Source: Vesta saturnalis (Eukaryota; Arthropoda; Insecta; Coleoptera; Lampyridae). Taken from it: 64,000 bases of DNA. The position numbers were made by a program, and so were the translations under genes. The stretch spans positions 2,488,001-2,552,000 of the forward strand of contig JARFJB010000003.1 of NCBI GenBank assembly GCA_036346205.1. Direction: 5' to 3'. Within the stretch, counting starts at the first letter, position 1. Each line of letters begins with the position of its first letter. Positions 36,300-46,914 of this stretch are shown piece by piece. Below the pieces are notes generated by a model. That model saw nothing but the letters and a program-made list of their open reading frames with translations, had not been told where the DNA came from and did no database searches.

Positions 36300-36670
36300 C
36301 AAATGGTCGATTAATCAAATAATTGTTTAATCAACTACTCGATTAATCAGTCGTATAATCCGTGAATCAAGTAATAGATTAATCAAACGTTAGTTAATTA
36401 GAGGTCGTCAGCCTAGAGGAAAATAACATTTAAAATGTAATTGGGTAAAAATTAAATTTAGTTATGTATTTAAGTATTTACTGCAAATAATACATAGAAG
36501 ATAGTGAAATATAGTATATAAACTGGGCTGTATGGGCAGACAATTAAATGTGGAGTAAGGGTGGATGATTGTAAGTTTGAACAATCGATAATCAAGTACG
36601 GAAGATTATCGATATTTTTAATTAGTCGAAAGTCAAATAATCGATTATTTTCATAAACTTATCAAAACCT
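36300..36670. repeat. AT-rich block with reiterated TCGATTAATCAAA words at both ends
   Basis: GATTAATCAAA-type words cluster at 36305-36405 and ATCGATTATTTT-type words at 36580-36655, in roughly inverted arrangement. It may be a small non-autonomous element. Similar words flank the hAT relic near 29560. Confidence 0.35.
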
Positions 36671-38730
36671 ACAAATTGAACAACTATCGTTTGTACTTAA
36701 TTGTATCTAAATTGGGCATATCCTTATAATCAAAACTGATTTTGTGTAGATGTAGTGCCATTTCACCAACTATTTTTGTTTTACTATGTCCAGATTTTTT
36801 GCAAGTTTAAAACTTCATACATTGTCTTGCATCTTTCATTTTTATTTTTTTTTTAAATTTTAATCATATTTTTGTAAAATTAATATATATTTGGTAATAT
36901 TCTTTGAGCACACATATTTTCCCACATTGAGGTGAATGAATACATATATGCAGATTTCATTTGAATGCAACATGCAATGTGCGCCGGTAAAAGATATTTA
37001 CGTAATCGATTTAATTAAACCAATATTTCATGTTATTTAATATTTATTAAATAATCCGTATTTATATAATTTGAAATGTTATATTACGTCTCCGTATTCA
37101 ATTAAATTTTGGTGCAAATCACGAAGTATCTTTTTTTTGTCATAAGTAATGAGCGTTGAGCAATAATGTGTTTACTAAACAAAACAAAGGTCAAAGGCTT
37201 CTAGCGAAACTGGTGGAATGATTAAGTTAACGTAGCCATTAAAAAAATGCTTAATTGCACAAGTCAAGTTCTTTGTTATTTCGTGGATTACGAAATGGTA
37301 AAAAAATTGCAGTAATTTTAATATAAATTTGTAGTAAATTTAGAGTTAAAAGAATTTCCGAAGGGAAACCCACTCAAGTAATGAGAAAAAAATGAAGGGT
37401 CCAAAAGAATAATTATATAAACATTATGATACGATTAAGTGTATGTATATAAATTGCTTCTGGGCCCACTTTTCTTCCTAACAATTTAAATTTTAACGCT
37501 TTAAAAAATCTGTTGATAATGATGGTAGCTCCACAAACGTTAAGCAGATTATTCTTTTTAATTGCCATTTTAGCGACCGCTTAATCCCTCATTTTACTAT
37601 ATAAACTCTTAATTTCTCACGTTTTATAGGAGCAGGAAATGAATTTTGTATTATAAAATGTTTGCGTTATTTTCACAACGCTCTTGTATATACACACACG
37701 TTTACAAATTTAACTGTTTCCTTTTGTTTTACACATGGGAAAACTGTAAAAGCTGCTTTACTTCAACATTCAGAGCACAACACTTTCCAATCTTTTAAAA
37801 ACTAACCTTTACTAAACCGAAAAAAGCTTCAAGGAATTTTTGAGATAGAAACATGCAAGCACAAATTTTTTTGGGTACTTTATGATTATAGTTTGATTCG
37901 TGTTCGTGTCTTCCTGTATGCTTATATTCGATATACGTAAGAGCGAATTGCGTATTATTACCTATTTCTATTCTATGTCATGTAAATTTTAAAAGAAAAC
38001 GCGCAGTCTTCAGTCGCACGATATACACTTTTCTCATAAAATGCAAATCAAAAGCTAACGTACAAGTCGCTTGTATAACTTCATTTTTTTTTTTCAATAT
38101 AAAGAAGTTATATCTTTTGCGTTAGCTTTAAAAACTAACACGACCATAGAATATCTAATTTATAGAGTATTTCGATAAAAATTGCAACCGGTAATTTACC
38201 ACCACAATATTATTTACATAACAAAAGAAGACGTTTACGATGAAATTTGATATAAAAAATAAATTAGACTCATAGTCATGTTCATATTTTTCGATTTCAG
38301 GTTAATATTAATTTATTAACTTTAGGGAGCGTAAAAAGTTGCTTTATTCAAAAATTTCAAATTCTTTTATAAAAGCAAATTAAAAAAAAAGGTTGTACCT
38401 CTGATTAAGCTTTTTTATTAGTTGGAATTGTTAACGCTTTATTAAATTCTTGGATGGAAAAAAGTTTTCATATAGGAAAAAGTATCTGTTCGACTTGAAT
38501 TAATGAAAATAAAATTAAAGATGTAGATTGGCAATGTCTTCTAAATAAAAATAGGATTTTGAAAAATTTCTGTAATGGAAATTGCAGCATGCGTTGGTAA
38601 AATATGTACATTGGTAATCTATTATTATAATAATATAAAAATAAATTCTCATAAATGCTAAACTTTGTTCATTAATTGTGTTAAATAAAATGTTATTTGT
38701 GGAAACTGGTTTTTTTACTTGTTCCCGGAT
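36671..38730. other. AT-rich, no gene seen
   Basis: A decayed satellite unit may reach to about 36800. Beyond that only short frames are present and no element ends were recognised. Confidence 0.45.
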
Positions 38731-39108
38731 ACGTGAGGGAAGTTTTTCTGCCATAGGGGATTTGCTTTACTTCGACTTATTAAATGTAAAGCTGCCCCCC
38801 CCCCCCCCAAACTTATTACATAGAGGTAACCGAACGAACATCAGGCGGAAATTTGTTGCTAATTTGTTGCTGTAAAATAGCAATCAGTAATGTGAGATTT
38901 ACAAAAAAAGTTGTGTATCCTTTTACAAATGAAAAGAATTAATTTTATGATTATGATTAATTGAAGGGGTGGCTGCAATAACCAGGCAGCTCCACTTTTT
39001 TACGAAATGAGATTTTTACTGAATTACCCTTTAAAAAAATAGTCCGATCGTTCCCTGCAACAATCAGGCGTCTCCATATAACAGTAACATAAATGACAAC
39101 GTTATTGG

Positions 39109-39171
39109 AGCTGCCTTGCTCTCGGTTTGCAGCAAGAACCGGGCAGCTCCTGGAGCTGCCTGGTTTTTGCA
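39109..39171. promoter_or_regulatory. Subterminal TIR-like motifs, possible transposase-binding sites
   Basis: GGAGCTGCC occurs at 39110, its inverse GGGCAGCTCC near 39142, and GGAGCTGCCTGGTTTTTGCA at 39152-39171. All match the TIR segment TGCAATAACCAGGCAGCTCC directly or inverted. Clustering about 150 bp inside the left end is typical of subterminal binding arrays. No binding data exist here. Confidence 0.5.
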
Positions 39172-39503
39172 CTTAACTGTTGGCAAAATATGATGGAAAA
39201 TATAGAAATATGAAAATATGCATGGAATATAAAAAATATCGATTTCTTTATATATTTTCGTAGTTTCTTTTGAATCTTATGTAATAATATTAATATAACT
39301 CTATTTATAAGTACTTTCCTAATACGGTCTGGTTCATTTTCTCTTCTAAGTACATACGGCGCCGCAGCGCGCGCAAGCGCGCTAGTTGCTCATTCGGTCG
39401 TGCAGCATCGCTTTGTTTTATTGCAGATCTACGTGTTGTTATAAATAGATACACACTGTTGTAACGATTTGTATTGAATAATTTAGTATTATTTATATTT
39501 AAA

Positions 39504-41903
39504 ATGGCAAGTGAACGAAAGTGAACCGTTTCAACAATCGTCATCTGATTTCGTCCCGATTCCGAATCAAGTGAGAGTGATAAAGATCAACCTGCTGTAA
39601 ACAATCTTGATGCAACCGATGTTGCCAGTACGTCTGGGCTGGTTGCAAATAAAAAATCTAAAAAGAGAAGCAGTAATCCGAACATGTGGATGCGAAACCA
39701 AAGAAAATTAAAAAGAGTTAAGGGTGAAAAGTACACTAATGTTAAAGGAAACCCAGTGGAAAGGCGACGTAGAGGAGTTCCGTGTCAGTGCCGGTTCAAA
39801 TGCTTTGAAGGCATAAGCGAAGAAACGCTTGATAAAATTTTTAAGTCTTGTTATGGAATTGGCGATAAAGAACAACAAGATTTCTATTTAGGTAAGAAAA
39901 AGTTATTCACATGTATATTGTGAAATGTCCATGTTAAAAAAAATGAACTTCAAGAAAACTGACTAAAATAATGCTGCCAATAAGTTTCCCGTTTTTCTGA
40001 TATCCTAGATCACTCTGGGCAGTGGGGTAGATAGCATGGGTGGCACCCGGGGCGGATACCGTAGTGTCACCCCAAATTTTAAAGACAAAAAAAAAGTTCT
40101 ACTTATATAGAACATTATTGTAATTTTGTTGTATTTATAAGCTTTTTTTTTCACGATCGGTGTCACCCCTAAATAAGTGAAACACGGGCGGACCCGCTCT
40201 GGCAAAGATTTCCGTAATTTTTTCTAGAGTCCTTGAAATATAGAAATTTTCTAGGCAAAAATCGGTGTTGTCATATTTGAAAAAGCAAATGAGTTAAAAA
40301 TGATGGTTTTATGACAATTTTTTTTTCAGCCGGTTTAATACAGACGAGAAACATTCAAAGAAGGCGACCGAAAGGAGGTAGTGGAGTTCTAAGAAGCCAA
40401 ACGTTTTCGTATAAAATAAAAAGATGAGTATTTGAAAAAAAAGTGTGTAAAACGGCATTCATGAACATTCACGCAATAACGAAAGGCAGGGTGGAGAGAA
40501 TAGCGACTCATATGGCTTCAAATATAGTAGGACCAAAAGATATGCGAGGGCGCCATGAAATTAGATCCAATAAAATCCCAGATCATATTGTCAAGTCCAT
40601 TGAGGAACATATTAATAGCTTTCCAAGAAGAAAAAGCCATTATAGCAGAAACGATAACATAAACAGACGATATCTTTCATCCGAACTGAATTTAAGGCCC
40701 ATGCACAGATTATATTTAAAAAGGTATGAGCCAAACCAACATAGTCTACTAGATACATCAGAGTTTAAGCCAAAAGTTTCCTACACATATTATCGACGTG
40801 TATTTGTGGAAAATTTTAATTTAAGGTTTGGCCACCCTAGAACAGATACTTGCAAAACTTGCGACATGCTTGACAACAAGATAAAATATATCAAAGATGA
40901 TGAAACTCTAAACACACTGAATGTGGAAAATAAAGTGCACCTGACCAGATCTGATACGTTCTATAAAGATTTAAAAGAAAAGACTGCTTTAGCTAAGGAA
41001 GATCCCACAGTTGAACTCATGTCATTTGATTTTGAACAAAACATGCCCCTGCCACATGTTCCTTCTGGTGACGTTTTTTTACAAACGCCAGTTGTTGTTT
41101 TATCCATTTTGCATCCATAAGGGCAGCGTTTCGAAGAGTTACTTTTATGTTTTTGATGAAATAACGGGTCGGAAATCTCCAAATGAAGTGATAAGTTGCT
41201 TACATAATTTTATTAATAACTACATTGATCCTCAGGTAACAACCATTTACCTTTATAGTGACAAAAATGTGCCGCGCAAAACAAGAACTCCGTTCTCGTT
41301 CAGTTTTGGGAATCTCTTCTGCTACAAGGAAGATTCAAGAGAATAAGACATCGTTACCCAAAACCTGGGCTTTGTTTTTGCTCTGCGACAGGTCTTTTGC
41401 TCTTGTCGAAAAAGAAAAAAGAAAGAAAGAAAGAAAGGGTTTATCTGCTAGAGGAATGGAGTCGCATGATTAAAAACACCAGTAAGAAATTTATTGTTAA
41501 AACTGTTACGCAAGATATGATTTTAAACTATAAAGAAGTTCTTGTGCCATTTTTTAAGAAAAGCAATATTAAACATAGTTCTGGTGCAAAATTCACCCTA
41601 TCGAAATATAAAGTTATAGAGTTCAGTGATGAACATAAGGAAACTGTTACGTGCTCAGAGTCAGCGAATGGTTTAGTCACTGAAGATTTTGTTCTTCTAA
41701 AGAAATATTGTATACCGATTTTTCCAGAAGTACAAAGTAAGGTTTATAATGCCCCATTGCCTTTAAAAAAGGATAAGCTATTAAATGTTATGGAATTGGC
41801 CAGACAATATGTTGGCAATGCTGAAATGTGGTACTACGAACAACTTGTACCTGCAGAGACACAAGAATGCCAGACATCTGAAACAGAAGATGAAGATCAA
41901 TAA
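39504..41903 (+). pseudogene. DUF7869-like protein, probable transposase of the 38963-42105 element (copy A)
   Basis: Exon 1 starts at ATG 39504 and ends at 39891. The intron is 39892-40329 (TTTAG|GTAAG...TTTTCAG|CC), in a position conserved in copy B. Exon 2 runs to the stop after EDEDQ at 41903. Visible regions: Ser/Asp-rich N-terminus; a Cys motif VPCQCRFKCFEGISEETLDK; a second Cys motif in RFGHPRTDTCKTCDML; then SFDFEQNMPLPHVPSGDVF, an IYLYSD segment that should continue Asn-Cys-Ala, and a C-terminal region to MWYYEQLVPAETQECQTS. The conserved Asp in SFDFEQ and in YSD plus a later GHS/CDR-type segment (disrupted here) suggest an RNase-H-like DDE/D core; that is inference. Frameshifts occur early in exon 1, near 40424, 41085, 41265 and 41320-41410. 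Confidence 0.75.
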
Positions 41904-42134
41904 CCTTCTAAAAAGAATATTACCTGTTTTGTAGTAGTAGTATTGGCAACATTTACAAAAACTACGTGAAAACTTCTCTTGCTATATGCTTTTACCACAG
42001 AAAAAAGAAAATCACATAGAAACAAAATTTGAATTTTTTAGGAGGTTTTTTCGATTTCCCATGTTTGTAAAAATAGAGCTGCCTGGTGATTGCAGCCACC
42101 CCTTCAATTGTAAAAGACAAACACCATACATGAT

Positions 42135-43775
42135 GGCGATAGAAAATTACTTATTAAAACATCAAACAATTTAACAAAACTTAAATTAAAATTATTAGAC
42201 ATACCCTCTACCCACTACGCCCCACGATACGTTCGCCGCCCCGGTGCAAGTTATTTTCTATGCATCTATTTATTTGCATTTACAACTTCTTGCTCAAATA
42301 GTAATCACATAAATTGATTAAAATGAAGGACAATCGATACGCTCTCACACTGGACCTTTCGTTGTTTTAATTTGCATAAACAATTTGTTGCTCAAATAAT
42401 TACTATAAGTAAATTTGTTCCTCGCACTATAATTAACAATAAATTGAACATAATCGAATTTGTTGCTAAGTATAAACAATAAAAGACGACGGAGAGTCGA
42501 TGTGCCCTCGTACGGGACTTTTCTTTGCGTAAACAATGTGTTGCTCAAATAGTTACTTCGCAAAATGTCACTATAATTAGCAATAATTTATACCTGATCG
42601 AATTGGATGCTAATTATAAACAATTACTACGAAAATTTGTTCTTCGCACTAAAATTAACAATAATTTATACATAATCGAATTTGTTGCTAATTATAATCA
42701 ATAAAAAACGACGGAGAATCGATGTGCTCTCCTAAGGGAGTTTTCTTTATTTTAATTTACATAAACGATTTGTTGCTCAAATAGTTACTACGCAAAATTG
42801 CTACAATTAACAACAATTTATACCCCATCGAATTTGTTACTAATTATAAACAATAAAAATAACGGAGAATCGATGTGTTCTCGTACGGGAATTTTCGTTG
42901 TTGTAATTTGCATAAACAATTTTTTGCTCAAATAGTTACTACGTAAATTTGTTCTTCGCACTACAATTAAGAATAATTTATACATAATCGAATTGGTTGC
43001 TAACTATAAACAATAAAAAACTTCGGAGAATAATCGTACTCTCCTACGGGACTTTTCTTTGTTTTGATTTGCATAAACAATTTGTTGCTAATTATAAACA
43101 ATAAAAAACGACGGAAAATCGATGTGCTCTCATATAATTTGTATAAACAATTTGTTGCTCAAAAATGAGAGCACAATGATTTTCCGTCGTTTTTTATTAT
43201 TTATAATTAGCAACAAATTCGATAGAGTATAAATTATTGTTAATTATAGTGCAATTTTACGTAGTAACTATTTGAGCAAAAGATTGTGTATGCAAAGTAA
43301 AACAAAGATAACTCCCGTATGAGAGCACATCCATTCTTCGTCGTTTTTTATTGTTTATAATTAGTAACAAATTAGATTATGTATAAATTATTGTTAATTA
43401 TAGTGCGAAGAACAAATTTACGTAGTAATTATTTGAGCAACAAATTGTTTATGCAAATTAAAACAACGAAAGGTCCAGCGCGAGAGCGTATCGATTGTCC
43501 TTCATTTTCTTAGTAACAAATTCGTTAATCTGTAAGTTATTGTTATTTATAATGTGAAAATCAATTTTACGTAATTACTATTGAGCAGGAAGTTGTAAAT
43601 GCAAATAAATAAAGGCAATGAAAATAACTTGCACCGGGCGGAACGCTCGTGGTTATCTTGACGAAGTGGGTACGTCAAATAATTTTAATTTAAGTTTTGT
43701 TAAATTGTTTGATGTTTTAATAAGTAATTTTCTATCGCTACCTTTTTAGTGAAGCTCAAATCATGTCTTTTACTA
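42135..43775. repeat. Palindrome built of ~150-165 bp tandem units, inverting near 43160
   Basis: The unit core AACAATTTGTTGCTCAAATA, then ATAATCGAATTTGTTGCTAA and AACGACGGAGAATCGATGTG, recurs in forward orientation near 42379, 42531, 42764, 42914 and 43077. It appears inverted (GAGCAACAAATTGTTTATGC) near 43271 and 43436. The flanks CCGCCCCGGTGCAAGTTATTTTC (42237) and the inverse near 43625 bound it. This is the inner structure of a foldback element. A shortened copy lies at 47130-48590 in unit B. Confidence 0.8.
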
Positions 43776-44146
43776 TTAATCATAAAATAATCCTTTTCAT
43801 TTGAAAGGATACATAACTTTTTGCAAATATCGCAAGTTATTATTACTATTTTACAGCAACAAATTTCCGCCTGACGTTCGTTCGTTTTCTTCTACGCAAT
43901 AAGTTTTTTTTGGGGGGGGGGGGTCCAGCTTTACGTTAAATTGGCCCCACCCACTCCGTTTCTTATTTACTGCTGTTCTTCTTGCGCAACAAATTAGTAC
44001 ATAATTAGCACTACTTTTTTTAATAAGTCGGATTTTTTTTCTGTTGGCGGGGGGTCCAACTTAATGGACGTTTACCTATATTTTATCAAATGGCTCATCA
44101 ACGTTAACCAACTTCACACCCATATCCGTAACCAGGGTTAAGTAAT

Positions 44147-44395
44147 ATGGGGAGTTATACCTGGGATCTGGAAGGTTTGATAATTCCGCAGGATAGATCA
44201 GAATGTGGTGGTCCTCCAAAAAATTTTCAGACCAGCACCTTACGTAACGCCGTCAAAAAAAACATGACTCAATGTTTAGTTAAACACGAAATTGATTCAA
44301 AATTCTTACAGCATTCTTACTTTTCTGCTAAAGTCTTACAGCTCATCAAACACCATCCGCCAAAAATTGCATCCGAAACGGTAACATGTGTATAA
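44147..44395 (+). other. 82-codon open frame in a three-copy repeat; no known family
   Basis: The frame starts MGSYTWDLEGLIIPQDRSEC. It is duplicated at 48962-49198 as part of unit B, with a frame change near its end. A much more diverged copy at about 49755-50035 keeps GAATGTGGTGGTCC and ACATGACTCAATGTTT-like blocks but has no open frame. Loss of the frame in the third copy argues for a non-coding repeat. Confidence 0.4.
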
Positions 44396-44713
44396 GCATA
44401 TTTGATTATATTTGGTTTTAAAGCCAAGTTTTGTTTACTAAATTCAGATTTTTTGCTTAAATACAACTATTCAAAAACATAAAGCCGGATTTACACTTTA
44501 CGAACTGTATTTCACTAAATTCATGTTGTTTATTCAGAAATTTTTTAAACTTTTATGTTTAACATGGAAAATAATATACACGTCACGAACTGTTTTTTTT
44601 AAATTAAGATTTTTTCTCGTGTAACTTTTATATTCAATTGTTCCCAAATTAGTCGAATGTGTACCTTACTAACATAGGATTTAGAATTTTTGCAATAGGA
44701 ACTTTTATGTTTA

Positions 44714-46914
44714 CGTCTGGGCTGGTTGCAAATAGAAAATCTAAAAAGAAGCAGTAATCCGAACATGTGGATGCGAAACCAAAGAAAATTAAAAGAGTTA
44801 AGGGTGAAGAGTACACTAATGTTAAAGGAAACACAGTGGAAAGGCGACGAGGGAGTTCCGTGTCAGTGCCGGTTCAAATGCTTTGAAGGCATAAGCGAAG
44901 AAACGCTTGATAAAATTTTTAAATCTTTTTATGGAATTGGCGATAAAGAACAACAATATTTCTATTTAGGTAAGAAAAAGTTATTCACATGTATATTGGA
45001 AATGTCCATGTTAAAAAATGAACTTCAAGAAAACTGACTAAAATAATGCTGCCAATAAGTTTCCCGTTTTTGATATCCTAGCCTCTGGGCAGTGGGGTAG
45101 TAGCATGGTGGCACCAGGGGGATACCGTAGTGTCACCCCAAATTTTAAAGACAAAAAAAGTTCTACTTATATAGAACATTATTGTAATTTTGTTGTATTT
45201 GTAAGTTTTTTTTTCACGATCGGTGTCACCCTAAATAAGTGAAACACAGGACCCGCTCTGGCAAAGATTTCCGTAATTTTTCTAGAGTCCTTGAAATATA
45301 GAAATTTTCTAGGCAAAAATCGGTGTTGTCATATTTGAAAAAGCAAATGAGTTAAAAATGATGGTTTTATGACAATTTTTTTAGCCGGTTTAATACAGAC
45401 GAGAAACATTCAAAGAAGGCGAGCGAAAGGAGGTAGTGGAGTTCTAAGAAGCCAAACGTTTTCGTATAAAATAAAAAGATGAGTTTTGAAAAAAGTGTAA
45501 AACGGCATTCATGAACATTCACGCAATAACGAAAAGCACGGTGGAGAATAGCGACTCATATGGCTTCAAATATAGTAGGACCAAAAGATATGCGAGGCCC
45601 ATGAAAATAGATCCAATAAAATCCCAGATCATATTGTCAAGTCCATTGAGGAACGTATTAATAGCTTTCCAAGAAGAAAAGCCATTATAGCAAAAAACGA
45701 TAACATAAACAGACGATATCTTTCATCCGAACTGAATTTAAGGCCCATGCACAGATTATATTTAAAAAGTATGAGCCAAACCAACATAGTCTACTAGATA
45801 CACCAATTTAAGCCAAAAGTTTCCTACACATATTATCGACGTGTTTTGTGGAAAATTTTAATTTAAGGTTTGGCCACCCTAGAACAGTACTTGCAAAACT
45901 TGCGACATGCTTGACAACAAGATAAAATATACCCAAGATGATGAAACTCTAAACACACTGAATTTGGAAAATAAAGTGCACCTGACCAGAGCTGATACGT
46001 TCTATAAAGATTTAAAGAAAAGACTGCTTTAGCTAAGGAAGATCCCAAGTTGAACTCATGTCATTTGATTTTGAACAAAACATGCCCCCACATGTTCCTT
46101 CTGGTGACGTTTTTACAAACGCCAGTTGTTGTTTTATCCATTTTGCATCCATAAGGGCAGCGTTTCGAAGAGTTTTTTATGTTTTGATGAAATAACGGGT
46201 CGGAAATCTCCAAATGAAGTGATAAGTTGCTTACATAATTTTATTAATAACTACATTGATCCTCAGGTAACAACCTTTACCTTTATAGTGAAAAAATGTG
46301 GCGCAAAACAAGAACTCCGTTCTGTTCAGTTTTGGCAATCTTTCTGCTATAAGGAAGATTCAAGAGAATAAGACATCGTTACCAGAACCTGGGCTTTGTT
46401 TTGCTCTGCGACAGGTCTTTTGCTCTTGTCAAAAGAAAAAGAAAGAAAGAAAGGGTTTATCTGCCAGAGGAATGAGTCGCATGATTAAAAACACCAGTAA
46501 GAAATTTATTGTTAAAACTGTTACGCAAGATATGATTTTAAACTATAAAGAAGTTCTTGTGCCATTTTTAAGAAAAGCAATATTAAAATAGTTCTGGTGC
46601 AAAATTCACCCTATCGAAAAAAAGTTATAGAGTTCAGTGATGAACATAAGGAAACTGTTACGTGCTCAGAGTCAGCGAATGGTTTAGTCACTGAAGATTT
46701 TGTTCTTCTAAAGAAATCTTGTATACCGATTTTTCCAGAAGTACAAAGTAAGGTTTATAATGCCCCATTGCCTTTAAAAAAGGATAAGCTATTAAATGTT
46801 ATGGAATTGGCCAGACAATATGTTGGCAATGCTGAAATGTGGTACTACGAACAACTTGTACCTGCAGAGACACAAGAATGCCAGACATCTGAAACAGAAG
46901 ATGAAGATCAATAA
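44714..46914 (+). pseudogene. DUF7869-like protein, copy B, truncated at the duplication joint
   Basis: The copy lacks the first ~127 bp of exon 1. The VPCQCRFKCFEGISEETLDK region is intact (44726-45037). The intron is kept: donor GTAAGAAAAAG at 44970, and an acceptor weakened from TTTTCAG to TTTTTAG at 45384. More frameshifts than copy A break exon 2, but the C-terminal piece from SDEHKETVTCSESANGLVTE to EDEDQ (46597-46914) stays open. Shared disruptions around the YSD segment show the gene was already damaged before the duplication. Confidence 0.75.

Larger units (their letters stand above)
30421..36300. repeat. Old satellite field with alternating A/B half-units, period about 210 bp
   Basis: Two alternating half-units recur. 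A: AAAGCCAAGTTTACATTTTA then CAAACTGTTTTTTT and ACTAAATTCAGATTTTTTGC. B: AAAGTCGAGTTTACACCTTA then CnAACTGTATTTCACTAAAT and later AAAAATGGTTACATCC. A-unit starts lie near 33640, 33873, 34388, 34589, 34806, 35010, 35220, 35458, 35773, 36055 and 36270, mostly 200-240 bp apart. The field is interrupted by piggyBac (31086-33335), a hairpin (33.7 kb) and a tRNA-MITE (34.06-34.37 kb). It reappears at 44.4-44.7 and 49.2-50.0 kb. Confidence 0.75.
38963..42105 (+). mobile_element. DNA transposon carrying a DUF7869-like gene; 30 bp TIRs, AATT target duplication
   Basis: The left end GAAGGGGTGGCTGCAAT followed by AACCAGGCAGCTC is matched by the inverted right end (GAGCTGCCTGGT, GATTGCAGCCACCCCTTC) over 30 bp with one mismatch. 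AATT flanks both ends (38959-38962 and 42106-42109). The opposite arm of the surrounding palindrome (around 43785) preserves an uninterrupted GATTAATAGTAAAAGAC, a built-in empty site that supports these borders. Length is 3143 bp, with one intron-containing plus-strand gene. I cannot place the TIR sequence in a named superfamily. Confidence 0.8.
38785..44060. mobile_element. Foldback-type palindromic element, invaded by a 3.14 kb transposon
   Basis: The left arm (38785-38962), containing a C tract, GAACGAACATCAGGCGGAAA and GTTGCTGTAAAATAG, is the inverse of 43770-43930, which has the G tract, TTTCCGCCTGACGTTCGTTC and the rest. Inversion continues inward on the far side of the inserted transposon: 42106-42300 pairs with 43560-43785. 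Without the insert the element would be about 2.1 kb, mostly palindrome, with arms made of short tandem units. Outer limits are approximate. Confidence 0.7.
39631..44713. repeat. 5.08 kb tandem duplication, unit A
   Basis: The unit begins inside exon 1 of the DUF7869-like gene (CGTCTGGGCTGGTTGC) and ends in satellite sequence (GGAACTTTTATGTTTA). It contains most of the transposon, its right TIR, the palindromic tandem repeats, the 44.1-44.4 kb open frame and two satellite half-units. Unit B follows directly with only a TA microhomology at the joint. Confidence 0.9.

Noticed and set aside
38281..38310. Third ratchet motif at TTTTTCGATTTCAGGTTAAT
   Set aside because: The sequence after the AG is GTTAAT, a poor donor, and the downstream GTAAGTA is absent.
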